DNA of 64,000 nucleotides from the NCBI GenBank assembly GCA_042434945.1, contig CP170191.1, positions 4,526,001-4,590,000 on the forward strand. The letters run 5' to 3'. Positions 1 to 10,091 of this stretch are shown in pieces. Origin of the DNA: Escherichia hormaechei_A (GTDB lineage Bacteria > Pseudomonadota > Gammaproteobacteria > Enterobacterales > Enterobacteriaceae). The first letter of the stretch is position 1, and every line of letters starts with the position of its first letter. The position numbers and the translations under genes were made by a program. The notes beneath the pieces were generated by a model that saw only the letters and a list, made by a program, of their open reading frames with translations, ran no database searches and was not told the origin of the DNA.

Positions 1-892
1 GCTGAAGATTGTTAAGGTATATCTGGCGGTTAAACGCCGTATCCAGCCTGGTGACAAGATGGCAGGTCGTCACGGTAACAAGGGTGTAATTTCTAAGATC
101 AACCCGATCGAAGATATGCCTTACGATGAAAACGGTACGCCGGTAGACATCGTACTGAACCCGCTGGGCGTACCGTCTCGTATGAACATCGGTCAGATCC
201 TCGAAACCCACCTGGGTATGGCTGCGAAAGGTATCGGCGACAAGATCAACGCCATGCTGAAACAGCAGCAAGAAGTCGCGAAACTGCGCGAATTCATCCA
301 GCGTGCGTACGATCTGGGCGCTGACGTTCGTCAGAAAGTTGACCTGAGTACCTTCAGCGATGAAGAAGTTATGCGTCTGGCTGAAAACCTGCGCAAAGGT
401 ATGCCAATCGCAACGCCGGTGTTCGACGGTGCGAAAGAAGCAGAAATTAAAGAGCTGCTGAAACTTGGCGACCTGCCGACTTCCGGTCAGATCCGCCTGT
501 ACGATGGTCGCACTGGTGAACAGTTCGAGCGTCCGGTAACCGTTGGTTACATGTACATGCTGAAACTGAACCACCTGGTCGACGACAAGATGCACGCGCG
601 TTCCACCGGTTCTTACAGCCTGGTTACTCAGCAGCCGCTGGGTGGTAAGGCACAGTTCGGTGGTCAGCGTTTCGGGGAGATGGAAGTGTGGGCGCTGGAA
701 GCATACGGCGCAGCATACACCCTGCAGGAAATGCTCACCGTTAAGTCTGATGACGTGAACGGTCGTACCAAGATGTATAAAAACATCGTGGACGGCAACC
801 ATCAGATGGAGCCGGGCATGCCAGAATCCTTCAACGTATTGTTGAAAGAGATTCGTTCGCTGGGTATCAACATCGAACTGGAAGACGAGTAA
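1..892 (+). CDS. rpoB: RNA polymerase beta subunit, C-terminal part (5' end outside window)
   Basis: The reading frame is open from the first full codon at position 2 and gives the last 296 residues of a 1342-residue RpoB. The visible part includes the active-site loop [12 protein letters not shown], whose two lysines correspond to K1065 and K1073 in E. coli numbering, followed by the clamp-connecting C-terminal region that packs against beta-prime. With beta-prime it forms the catalytic centre and DNA channel of RNA polymerase. The protein appears identical or nearly identical to the E. coli subunit as recalled. It is followed after 76 bases by rpoC on the same strand, the usual rpoBC arrangement. 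Truncated only by the window edge. Confidence 0.98.
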
Positions 893-968
893 TTCTCGCT
901 CAAACAGGTCACTGCTGTCGGGTTAAAACCCGGCAGCGGATTGTGCTAACTCCGACGGGAGCAAATCC

Positions 969-3900
969 GTGAAAGATTTATTAAAGTTTCTGAAAGCGCA
1001 GACTAAAACCGAAGAGTTTGATGCGATCAAAATTGCTCTGGCTTCGCCAGACATGATCCGTTCATGGTCTTTCGGTGAAGTTAAAAAGCCGGAAACCATC
1101 AACTACCGTACGTTCAAACCAGAACGTGACGGCCTTTTCTGCGCCCGTATCTTTGGGCCGGTAAAAGATTACGAGTGCCTGTGCGGTAAGTACAAGCGCC
1201 TGAAACACCGTGGCGTCATCTGTGAGAAGTGCGGCGTTGAAGTGACCCAGACTAAAGTACGCCGTGAGCGTATGGGCCACATCGAACTGGCTTCCCCGAC
1301 TGCGCACATCTGGTTCCTGAAATCGCTGCCGTCCCGTATCGGTCTGCTGCTCGATATGCCGCTGCGCGATATCGAACGCGTACTGTACTTTGAATCCTAT
1401 GTGGTTATCGAAGGCGGTATGACCAACCTGGAACGTCAGCAGATCCTGACTGAAGAGCAGTATCTGGACGCGCTGGAAGAGTTCGGTGACGAATTCGACG
1501 CGAAGATGGGGGCGGAAGCAATCCAGGCTCTGCTGAAGAGCATGGATCTGGAGCAAGAGTGCGAACAGCTGCGTGAAGAGCTGAACGAAACCAACTCCGA
1601 AACCAAGCGTAAAAAGCTGACCAAGCGTATCAAACTGCTGGAAGCGTTCGTTCAGTCTGGTAACAAACCAGAGTGGATGATCCTGACCGTTCTGCCGGTA
1701 CTGCCGCCAGATCTGCGTCCGCTGGTTCCGCTGGATGGTGGTCGTTTCGCGACTTCTGACCTGAACGATCTGTATCGTCGCGTCATTAACCGTAACAACC
1801 GTCTGAAACGTCTGCTGGATCTGGCTGCGCCGGACATCATCGTACGTAACGAAAAACGTATGCTGCAGGAAGCGGTAGACGCCCTGCTGGATAACGGTCG
1901 TCGCGGTCGTGCGATCACCGGTTCTAACAAGCGTCCTCTGAAATCTTTGGCCGACATGATCAAAGGTAAACAGGGTCGTTTCCGTCAGAACCTGCTCGGT
2001 AAGCGTGTTGACTACTCCGGTCGTTCTGTAATCACCGTAGGTCCATACCTGCGTCTGCATCAGTGCGGTCTTCCGAAGAAAATGGCACTGGAGCTGTTCA
2101 AACCGTTCATCTACGGCAAGCTGGAACTGCGTGGTCTTGCTACCACCATTAAAGCTGCGAAGAAAATGGTTGAGCGCGAAGAAGCTGTCGTTTGGGATAT
2201 CCTGGACGAAGTTATCCGCGAACACCCGGTACTGCTGAACCGTGCACCGACTCTGCACCGTCTGGGTATCCAGGCATTTGAACCGGTACTGATCGAAGGT
2301 AAAGCTATCCAGCTGCACCCGCTGGTTTGTGCGGCATATAACGCCGACTTCGATGGTGACCAGATGGCTGTTCACGTACCGCTGACGCTGGAAGCCCAGC
2401 TGGAAGCGCGTGCGCTGATGATGTCTACCAACAACATCCTGTCCCCGGCGAACGGCGAACCAATCATCGTTCCGTCTCAGGACGTTGTACTGGGTCTGTA
2501 CTACATGACCCGTGACTGTGTTAACGCCAAAGGCGAAGGCATGGTGCTGACTGGCCCGAAAGAAGCAGAACGTCTGTATCGCTCTGGTCTGGCTTCTCTG
2601 CATGCGCGCGTTAAAGTGCGTATCACCGAGTATGAAAAAGATGCTAACGGTGAATTAGTAGCGAAAACCAGCCTGAAAGACACGACTGTTGGCCGTGCCA
2701 TTCTGTGGATGATTGTACCGAAAGGTCTGCCTTACTCCATCGTCAACCAGGCGCTGGGTAAAAAAGCAATCTCCAAAATGCTGAACACCTGCTACCGCAT
2801 TCTCGGTCTGAAACCGACCGTTATTTTTGCGGACCAGATCATGTACACCGGCTTCGCCTATGCAGCGCGTTCTGGTGCATCTGTTGGTATCGATGACATG
2901 GTCATCCCGGAGAAGAAACACGAAATCATCTCCGAGGCAGAAGCAGAAGTTGCTGAAATTCAGGAGCAGTTCCAGTCTGGTCTGGTAACTGCGGGCGAAC
3001 GCTACAACAAAGTTATCGATATCTGGGCTGCGGCGAACGATCGTGTATCCAAAGCGATGATGGATAACCTGCAAACTGAAACCGTGATTAACCGTGACGG
3101 TCAGGAAGAGAAGCAGGTTTCCTTCAACAGCATCTACATGATGGCCGACTCCGGTGCGCGTGGTTCTGCGGCACAGATTCGTCAGCTTGCTGGTATGCGT
3201 GGTCTGATGGCGAAGCCGGATGGCTCCATCATCGAAACGCCAATCACCGCGAACTTCCGTGAAGGTCTGAACGTACTCCAGTACTTCATCTCCACCCACG
3301 GTGCTCGTAAAGGTCTGGCGGATACCGCACTGAAAACTGCGAACTCCGGTTACCTGACTCGTCGTCTGGTTGACGTGGCGCAGGACCTGGTGGTTACCGA
3401 AGACGATTGTGGTACCCATGAAGGTATCATGATGACTCCGGTTATCGAGGGTGGTGACGTTAAAGAGCCGCTGCGCGATCGCGTACTGGGTCGTGTAACT
3501 GCTGAAGACGTTCTGAAGCCGGGTACTGCTGATATCCTCGTTCCGCGCAACACGCTGCTGCACGAACAGTGGTGTGACCTGCTGGAAGAGAACTCTGTCG
3601 ACGCGGTTAAAGTACGTTCTGTTGTATCTTGTGACACCGACTTTGGTGTATGTGCGCACTGCTACGGTCGTGACCTGGCGCGTGGCCACATCATCAACAA
3701 GGGTGAAGCAATCGGTGTTATCGCGGCACAGTCCATCGGTGAACCGGGTACACAGCTGACCATGCGTACGTTCCACATCGGTGGTGCGGCATCTCGTGCG
3801 GCTGCTGAATCCAGCATCCAAGTGAAAAACAAAGGTAGCATCAAGCTCAGCAACGTGAAGTCGGTTGTGAACTCCAGCGGTAAACTGGTTATCACTTCCC

Positions 3901-5192
3901 GTAATACTGAACTGAAACTGATCGACGAATTCGGTCGTACTAAAGAAAGCTACAAAGTACCTTACGGTGCGGTACTGGCGAAAGGCGATGGCGAACAGGT
4001 TGCTGGCGGCGAAACCGTTGCAAACTGGGACCCGCACACCATGCCGGTTATCACCGAAGTAAGCGGTTTTGTACGCTTTACTGACATGATCGACGGCCAG
4101 ACCATTACGCGTCAGACCGACGAACTGACCGGTCTGTCTTCGCTGGTGGTTCTGGATTCCGCAGAACGTACCGCAGGTGGTAAAGATCTGCGTCCGGCAC
4201 TGAAAATCGTTGATGCTCAGGGTAACGACGTTCTGATCCCAGGTACCGATATGCCAGCGCAGTACTTCCTGCCGGGTAAAGCGATTGTTCAGCTGGAAGA
4301 TGGCGTACAGATCAGCTCTGGTGACACCCTGGCGCGTATTCCGCAGGAATCCGGCGGTACCAAGGACATCACCGGTGGTCTGCCGCGCGTTGCGGACCTG
4401 TTCGAAGCACGTCGTCCGAAAGAGCCGGCAATCCTGGCTGAAATCAGCGGTATCGTTTCCTTCGGTAAAGAAACCAAAGGTAAACGTCGTCTGGTTATCA
4501 CCCCGGTAGACGGTAGCGATCCGTACGAAGAGATGATTCCGAAATGGCGTCAGCTCAACGTGTTCGAAGGTGAACGTGTAGAACGTGGTGACGTAATTTC
4601 CGACGGTCCGGAAGCGCCGCACGACATTCTGCGTCTGCGTGGTGTTCATGCTGTTACTCGTTACATCGTTAACGAAGTACAGGACGTATACCGTCTGCAG
4701 GGCGTTAAGATTAACGATAAACACATCGAAGTTATCGTTCGTCAGATGCTGCGTAAAGCTACCATCGTTAACGCGGGTAGCTCCGACTTCCTGGAAGGCG
4801 AACAGGTTGAATACTCTCGCGTCAAGATCGCAAACCGCGAACTGGAAGCGAACGGCAAAGTGGGTGCAACTTACTCCCGCGATCTGCTGGGTATCACCAA
4901 AGCGTCTCTGGCAACCGAGTCCTTCATCTCCGCGGCATCGTTCCAGGAGACCACTCGCGTGCTGACCGAAGCAGCCGTTGCGGGCAAACGCGACGAACTG
5001 CGCGGCCTGAAAGAGAACGTTATCGTGGGTCGTCTGATCCCGGCAGGTACCGGTTACGCGTACCACCAGGATCGTATGCGTCGCCGTGCTGCGGGTGAAG
5101 CTCCGGCTGCACCGCAGGTGACTGCAGAAGACGCATCTGCCAGCCTGGCAGAACTGCTGAACGCAGGTCTGGGCGGTTCTGATAACGAGTAA
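969..5192 (+). CDS. rpoC: RNA polymerase beta-prime subunit
   Basis: Full-length 1407-residue beta-prime subunit, the family length in enterobacteria. The start is GTG, preceded by the Shine-Dalgarno sequence GGGAGCAA. The N-terminal zinc site is C70, C72, C85 and C88. The catalytic Mg-binding motif NADFDGDQM lies near residue 460, and a second zinc site is formed by a distal cysteine and the cluster around residues 888-898 ([11 protein letters not shown]). The long lineage-specific insert of proteobacterial beta-prime is present in the trigger-loop half. It catalyses RNA synthesis together with beta, alpha and omega. Cotranscribed with rpoB and ended by the hairpin terminator about 80 bases downstream. 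Nothing unusual in the reading frame. Confidence 0.99.
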
Positions 5193-5198
5193 TCGTTA

Positions 5199-5226
5199 AT
5201 GCCCGGTAGGTAAAATTACCGGGCAT
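5199..5226 (+). other. Perfect inverted repeat after rpoC
   Basis: Arms ATGCCCGGTA and TACCGGGCAT form a perfect 10-bp stem with an 8-base loop, six bases after the rpoC stop. There is no following T run, so it is more likely an RNA 3'-end stabiliser or a REP-like remnant than a terminator. Confidence 0.7.
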
Positions 5227-5270
5227 ATGAATCACAGGTCGGGTAAGCGTAGCGCCACCCGACAATAAAA

Positions 5271-5293
5271 AACCCGCCTCGGCGGGTTTTTTT
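5271..5293 (+). terminator. Rho-independent terminator of rpoBC
   Basis: A GC-rich stem (CCCGC/GCGGG, loop CTCG) is preceded by an A run and followed by seven T residues. This is a textbook intrinsic terminator for the rpo operon. The flanking A run makes it potentially bidirectional, so it could also end the convergent PTS operon on the minus strand. Confidence 0.95.
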
Positions 5294-5307
5294 ACATCTG
5301 TATGTCT

Positions 5308-5625
5308 TCAGTTCACTAACGGGATACGTCGATAAAGCTCAATCATATCGCCCGCCAGATCCTGAATAACCATCGCGTTCATCAGGTGATCCTGAGAGTG
5401 AACGGTGATCAGGTTAACCGGAAGTTTCCCGGTCCCTTCATCAAGACCGATAAGCTGCGTCTGGATCGTATGCGCATGTTTCACATATTCACGCGATTCT
5501 TCCATCGCTTTCTCGGCTTCATCAAAGTCGCCTTTTCGCGCCATCTGTAACGCCGTCAGGGCCGCGCTGCGCGCTGCGCCTGCGTTGACCAGCAGTTCCA
5601 TAATCGTGGTTTCTAAGTCTTCCAT
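5308..5625 (-). CDS. PTS enzyme IIA, lactose/cellobiose (Lac) family
   Basis: A 105-residue all-helical protein with the Lac-family IIA signature VHSQDHLM near residue 75. H76 matches the phosphorylated histidine of ChbA and LacF-type IIA proteins, and D79 matches their metal-binding aspartate. It would take phosphate from HPr and pass it to the IIB partner. Its start overlaps the IIB stop by one base (TAATG), so the two are translationally coupled. No IIC permease gene is present in the window, so the transported sugar cannot be assigned and a permease elsewhere, or a purely regulatory role, must be assumed. In K-12 this place next to rpoC holds htrC, so the pair looks like an accessory insertion. 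Confidence 0.85.
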   Translation of the reverse strand: MEDLETTIMELLVNAGAARSAALTALQMARKGDFDEAEKAMEESREYVKHAHTIQTQLIGLDEGTGKLPVNLITVHSQDHLMNAMVIQDLAGDMIELYRRIPLVN

Positions 5626-5933
5626 TATGACTCCAGAAGTTTGAGCGCTTTTTCCAGTACGGCATCACCTTTCATCATGCCGTAATCCATCATGTCGATG
5701 ACCGCAACCTTTTTTCCGAGCGGATCGGCCTGCGCCTGGAGTTTTGCCTGTTCGTATTTAACCTGTGGCCCCAGTAATACGATATCAGCCGTCGCGATGT
5801 TATCTTTAAACTCCGCGACCGGAACGGCTTTAATGGTTACTTCGACTCCTTTTTTCTGCGCGGCATCTTTCATACGTTGAACCAGCATGCTGGTTGACAT
5901 TCCCGCTGCACAGCATAAAACGATGTTCTTCAT
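5625..5933 (-). CDS. PTS enzyme IIB, lactose/cellobiose (Lac) family
   Basis: A 102-residue protein with the Lac-family IIB phosphocysteine loop CCAAGMSTS. C8 aligns with the active cysteine of ChbB (LFCSAGMSTS). The core VLLGPQ strand around residue 55 is also typical. It would accept phosphate from the adjacent IIA and pass it to sugar bound by a IIC permease, which is not encoded nearby. It is first in a two-gene operon with IIA, behind a ribosome binding site (GAGG) about seven bases before ATG. A CRP-like site lies about 80-90 bases upstream, which would suit a carbohydrate PTS. The substrate is unknown. Confidence 0.85.
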   Translation of the reverse strand: MKNIVLCCAAGMSTSMLVQRMKDAAQKKGVEVTIKAVPVAEFKDNIATADIVLLGPQVKYEQAKLQAQADPLGKKVAVIDMMDYGMMKGDAVLEKALKLLES

Positions 5934-5954
5934 AGTCAGCCTCGATCTACATGT

Positions 5955-6025
5955 GTTTATTGATAATTATCCCGTGCAGACCGCTTCAACAACCGCTTTA
6001 CCGCGATTGTGTGTCAGGCATCACA
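5955..6025 (-). promoter_or_regulatory. Candidate CRP-dependent promoter of the PTS pair
   Basis: TGTGT-N6-TCACA at 6010-6025 differs by one base from the CRP half-site pair. Between it and the IIB start, reading on the minus strand, are a TTGTTG-like -35 and a GATAAT-like -10 about 16 bases apart. The positions suit an activated promoter, but this is pattern matching only. Confidence 0.5.
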
Positions 6026-6074
6026 AAGAAATCGGCATTTTCCTGAAACCGGTTACAATTTTACAGCGGAGAGC

Positions 6075-6100
6075 ATTCTGCCCGTCAGATCGGGCAGAAT
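6075..6100 (-). other. Inverted repeat downstream of the diguanylate cyclase gene
   Basis: A perfect 10-bp stem (ATTCTGCCCG / CGGGCAGAAT, loop TCAGAT) lies 14 bases beyond the cyclase stop codon. It has no clear T run on either strand. It probably protects or ends the cyclase transcript. Confidence 0.55.
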
Positions 6101-6113
6101 TTGAGGAAGGGTA

Positions 6114-7655
6114 TTATCGGCTGGCCGTGCTTACGATGCGGTTTTTACCCTGTTGTTTAGCGGTATACAGCGCTTCATCTACGCTACCGATAAATTGTTC
6201 CAGCGGTTCGAAGTGCCACTCTCCCATCCCGGCGCTGAAGGTCACTCGCAGGTTCTCTTCCCGCCAGGTCCGCTTTTCAACGGCGGTGCGCCAGGCTTCC
6301 AGTAGCGCGTGCGCGGAGTTCATCAGCTCGGCCGGGAATATCACGCCGAACTCTTCTCCACCGTAGCGGTAAACGGAAACGTGGTGCGGCTGCATGATCT
6401 GAATACCTTCCCGCGCCACGTTGCGCAGCACAATATCCCCGCTCAGGTGGCCCCAGGTGTCGTTAATGGATTTGAAGTTATCGATGTCGATCAGCGCCAG
6501 AACGAAGGGTTGATGAGCGGTCAGCAGCTCATCCACATCGTTATCGAACGCACGGCGATTTTTGCAGCCTGTCAGCGCATCATGGGTGGCCTGACGGACA
6601 TAGGCCAGCTCGCGTTCTTTATTGGTTCGAATGGTATGGCTGAGCATCGCCTCAAGGCGTGGCGCCTGGTTGACGTCGCCGGTTTTGATGGCGTTGATAA
6701 TGTTCATCAGCACAGAACGCGAGGCATGACGAAGATAAAGCCCGAACAGAATGATGATGATTGCCGCCAGCGCAAATCCCCAGCCGACGACGGTGGTTTC
6801 ATGCCGGGTGATGACGGTAAGCGTGGTATCGGAGACCCGATAAATCACAAACCAGTCCGGATTGGTGAAAGAGTAGTAGTAATACCAGGTTTTACTTTTG
6901 GGGTCGAAAAGATGGCCTTCGCCGCTGGTCATTTTGTCCATCAGCGCTTCGCTTACGTACTGCTTAAAGAGCGCCCCCGTGTCCGGATGCAGCACAACGG
7001 CGCCGTCACGCTCCACGACAAAAAACTCACCCTGAACCGGCGCCACCATCTGGCGCAGGGTATACCCCATGGACGTTAAATCAAGATGGAAAGCGAGCGT
7101 GCCCTTCAGACGGCCTTCCGGTGAAATGACCGGCTTATAGAGGGTGACAGTAGGATGTTGGGTGAAATAGTCCAGATAGGGGCGGGTGTAGTGAGGAAAG
7201 TTGCTGGCTTCCGCTTGCCCGACAAACCATGGGCGGGTTCTGGCGTCGAACGACTTACTTTTCTCCGTTGGCAGCACTTCCGGCGCGCGCAGATGGCGCC
7301 CTTCTGTGTCCGCCAGAGAGATAGACGACACCGTCGGCATCAGGTTCTGCAAATGCATCAACATCTGCAAACCGTGTGTCGGATCGATATTTATTGTCTG
7401 ATTCACTCTGTCATTACGGGCGAAGTACATCGCAGCGCGACCAAGAATATAGTCATTTTCTCGCAGGATGGATTCGGTATAGTTCACCGCCAGATTATGG
7501 GTGAAGTTACCATTAATCTTATGATAATCCTCAAGAAAATCCTTTCTCTGTGAAAGGACGACCAGGACGGCGATCAGCGCGAAACTGAACAGTATCCCCG
7601 CGAAGCTGACCATAATTGGCCGGGTAAAAGAGAGCTTTTTACTGTGGAGTGCCAT
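6114..7655 (-). CDS. Membrane diguanylate cyclase with periplasmic sensor domain
   Basis: A 513-residue protein. A first transmembrane helix at about 13-35 is followed by an extracytoplasmic region at 36-285 resembling a double-CACHE sensor, a second helix at about 287-308, and a GGDEF domain at about 355-510. The active site reads GGEEF (432-436), a catalytically competent variant, and the metal/substrate motif DIDNFKSINDTWGH is intact. The position five residues before GGEEF reads PHHV, not RxxD, so the usual inhibitory c-di-GMP site is absent. It would make c-di-GMP in response to a periplasmic ligand. A TATAAT hexamer lies at 7738-7743. It stands alone, in the same orientation as the PTS pair. 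I do not recognise it as a named K-12 cyclase. Confidence 0.85.
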   Translation of the reverse strand: MALHSKKLSFTRPIMVSFAGILFSFALIAVLVVLSQRKDFLEDYHKINGNFTHNLAVNYTESILRENDYILGRAAMYFARNDRVNQTINIDPTHGLQMLMHLQNLMPTVSSISLADTEGRHLRAPEVLPTEKSKSFDARTRPWFVGQAEASNFPHYTRPYLDYFTQHPTVTLYKPVISPEGRLKGTLAFHLDLTSMGYTLRQMVAPVQGEFFVVERDGAVVLHPDTGALFKQYVSEALMDKMTSGEGHLFDPKSKTWYYYYSFTNPDWFVIYRVSDTTLTVITRHETTVVGWGFALAAIIIILFGLYLRHASRSVLMNIINAIKTGDVNQAPRLEAMLSHTIRTNKERELAYVRQATHDALTGCKNRRAFDNDVDELLTAHQPFVLALIDIDNFKSINDTWGHLSGDIVLRNVAREGIQIMQPHHVSVYRYGGEEFGVIFPAELMNSAHALLEAWRTAVEKRTWREENLRVTFSAGMGEWHFEPLEQFIGSVDEALYTAKQQGKNRIVSTASR

Positions 7656-7993
7656 GAGTTGTACATCAATCCAGATGGTAGACGCGTTGCGTCTGTCGAT
7701 ACCCTCAGCATAGTCGCTGTCCGGTTGCTGGTAGTAAATTATACAGAAGGCGATTACCGACGAGATGATTTATCTTAAGCGTAGATAAGAATCGACGTAT
7801 TTATTGTATCAATTGAATTTTGTTTAAGAGGCGGAGGGCAGGGCGAAACGAGGAAGAAGCATTTTCACCCTGGTCAGCGTCCGTTGCTGACGTGGTTAAG
7901 CATAAGAAAACCGGGCAGATCGCCTCAATCGCCCGGTTATGATCTTACGAGCCGCCTCGTAACCTTTTCGCATTTTTGCAGACAGTTTCAGCG
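7656..7993. other. Intergenic region between cyclase and thiH
   Basis: 338 bases without a supported gene. It holds a TATAAT box for the cyclase on the minus strand (7738-7743, no good -35). It also holds an inverted repeat AACCGGGC / GCCCGGTT at 7909-7938 downstream of thiH, which may be the 3' hairpin of the thi operon, though it lacks a T run. No remnant of htrC could be recognised. Confidence 0.5.
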
Positions 7994-9122
7994 CTAATGC
8001 GAGGCTCTTCCCAGCCAGCTATCCCAGTCTTTCCACACCGGCTGTAGCCCCTGTGCAGTCAGGGCTTCCGCCACCGCTTCGGGCCGTCGGCCGTCGTGCG
8101 GTGCAAACTGTTCCAGTTCCGGGTGATCGTCCGCGTAACCGCCCGGCTGCGTTTTCGAGAAGGCGCTGACGTTATTGATCGCCAGCGGAATAACGCGATC
8201 GCGAAACCACGGTGATTCCCCGCGTGGAGAGTGACAGTTCAATCTCCGGTGCAAGCAGTCGGAAGGCGCAGATGGTTTGCACTAACTGGCGTTCATCCAT
8301 AATCGACGCAGGCTCAATGCCGCCAGTACACGGGCGCAGGCGCGGAAAGGAGACAGAGTAACGGCTTTGCCAGTAATGCTGTTGCAGCCATAGCAAATGT
8401 TCGGCAACCATATAGCTGTCAACGCGCCAGTTGTCGGAAAGGCCAATTAGCGCGCCGAGGCCTATCTTATCAATCCCCGCACGCCCCAGCCGATCCGGCG
8501 TTTCCAGCCGCCAGAAGAAGTCCTGTTTTTTGCCTTTCAGATGATGGCGGGCATAAGTCGCCTCGTGATATGTCTCCTGATAAACCATCACGCCATCCAG
8601 ACCAAGTTGCTTTAACTCGGCGTATTCCGTCTCCGCCAGCGGTTGCACTTCCATCTGTAGTGAAGAGAACTGTTCACGAAGGGCAGGGAGATGACGACGA
8701 AAGTAATCCATCCCCACTTTCGCCTGATGTTCACCAGTGACTAACAGCAGATGTTCAAAGCCCATCTCCCGTATAGCGGCACTTTCCCTGGCAATATCCG
8801 CTTCATCCAGCGTTTTGCGCTTGATGCGATTACTCATGGAAAATCCACAGTACGTGCAGTCGTTAGCGCAAAGATTGGAAAGATAAAGCGGGACGTAGAA
8901 ACTAACTGTGTTGCCAAATCGCTGACGGGTCAGACGCTGCGCCCGTTGGGCCAGTTGTTCCAGATAGCCACTGGCGGCAGGCGATAACAGCGCCATCATG
9001 TCGTCGCGGGTGAGTTGCGAGGCATTTAGCGCCCGCTCTACGTCAGCAGCCGTTTTGCCGTTGATACGCAGGCGGATGTCGTCCCAGTCCAGTTGTCGCC
9101 AGCGATCGCTGAAGGTTTTCAT
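7994..9122 (-). pseudogene. thiH: 2-iminoacetate synthase ThiH, interrupted by a +1 frameshift
   Basis: ThiH is a radical SAM enzyme that splits tyrosine into p-cresol and dehydroglycine for the thiazole ring of thiamine. The first 300 codons (9122 down to about 8223) match the E. coli protein and include the radical SAM cluster motif CANDCTYCGFS. At about 8220-8224 a run reads GGGG where the expected sequence has GGG. The frame then shifts and stops after 16 more codons. The remaining C-terminal third continues intact in another frame from about 8220 to 7994, ending in WDSWLGRASH. If real, the strain makes a truncated ThiH and would need thiazole or thiamine. A homopolymer base-calling error is equally possible. 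The start overlaps thiG by four bases. Confidence 0.85.
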
Positions 9123-9889
9123 GCCGATGCCTCCAGAAATCCGGTCAGCGGGCTGGTGGCATGAGCAAAATAACTGCGGCTGCCCGGTCCGGACTGACGT
9201 GCCAGTAGGCCTGCTTCTACCGCCAGACGAAATGCCTTCGCCATGTTGACGGGATCGTCCGCGACGGCAATCGCCGTATTCACTAACACCGCGTCGGCCC
9301 CCATTTCCAGCGCCTGCGCGGCATGGCTGGGAACGCCGATGCCAGCATCGACAACCACCGGCACTGTGGCCTGCTGGATAATAATCTCCAGCATGGCGCG
9401 GGTTTCCAGTCCCTGATTCGAGCCAATCGGCGCGCCGAGCGGCATCACCGCTGCACAGCCGACTTCTTCCAGACGTTTACACAATACCGGATCGGCCCCG
9501 CAGTAAGGCAGCACGACAAATCCCTGTTGTACCAGCGTTTCGGCGGCTTTCAGGGTTTCGATGGGATCGGGCAACAGCCAGCGGGCGTCAGGGTGAATCT
9601 CTAATTTTAACCAGTTTGTGCCTAACGCTTCACGAGCCAGATGGGCGGCGAAAATGGCTTCTTCCGCTGTTTTCGCCCCGGATGTATTTGGCAGCAGGGT
9701 CACACCCGCCGCGATAAGCGGTTCGAGGATAGCGTCGTTGTGCTGGCGCAAGTCGACACGTTTCATCGCCAGTGTCACCAGCTGGCTGCCGGAAGCGCGG
9801 ATCGCCTCCACCATCAGTTGTGAAGAAGCGAATTTCCCTGTGCCGGTAAACAGATGTGAATCAAACGTTTTGTCCGCAATACGTAACAT
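9119..9889 (-). CDS. thiG: Thiazole synthase ThiG
   Basis: 256 residues, matching the E. coli length. ThiG condenses 1-deoxy-xylulose 5-phosphate, dehydroglycine from ThiH and sulfur from ThiS thiocarboxylate into the thiazole phosphate moiety. It is a TIM-barrel protein with the Schiff-base lysine in the LAMKRVD region and a phosphate-binding segment VDAGIG near residue 185. The ATG at 9889 is chosen over upstream starts because it gives the family length and follows the thiS stop closely. Its stop overlaps the thiH start (ATGA). Frame intact. Confidence 0.96.
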   Translation of the reverse strand: MLRIADKTFDSHLFTGTGKFASSQLMVEAIRASGSQLVTLAMKRVDLRQHNDAILEPLIAAGVTLLPNTSGAKTAEEAIFAAHLAREALGTNWLKLEIHPDARWLLPDPIETLKAAETLVQQGFVVLPYCGADPVLCKRLEEVGCAAVMPLGAPIGSNQGLETRAMLEIIIQQATVPVVVDAGIGVPSHAAQALEMGADAVLVNTAIAVADDPVNMAKAFRLAVEAGLLARQSGPGSRSYFAHATSPLTGFLEASA

Positions 9890-9890
9890 T

Positions 9891-10091
9891 TCAACCCCCT
9901 GCAATAACCTGAAAAAGCAGGAGCTGGTCGCCATCCTGCACGATATGTTGCGCCCACTGCTCACGCGGGACGATTTGCTGATTAATCGCCAGAGCCGCGC
10001 CCGCTTGTCGTTGGTCGAGTTGCTCCAGTAGTTCGTGAACAGTTTGCCCGGCGGCGCACTGCATCGCTTGATCGTTAAACAGGATCTGCAT
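9891..10091 (-). CDS. thiS: Sulfur carrier protein ThiS
   Basis: A 66-residue ubiquitin-fold carrier ending in the diagnostic Gly-Gly (VIAGG). ThiF adenylates this terminus, which then becomes the thiocarboxylate that donates sulfur to ThiG. The start MQILFNDQ gives the known family size, and a longer in-frame reading upstream runs into thiF sequence and is rejected. It overlaps the end of thiF by 17 bases and lies one base before thiG, so translation is coupled along the operon. Confidence 0.95.
   Translation of the reverse strand: MQILFNDQAMQCAAGQTVHELLEQLDQRQAGAALAINQQIVPREQWAQHIVQDGDQLLLFQVIAGG

Noticed and set aside
1062..5066. Long open frames on the minus strand opposite rpoC (up to about 800 codons)
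   Set aside because: Codon-bias shadows of a highly expressed gene. Their translations have no domain features and no ribosome sites, and rpoC fully explains the region.
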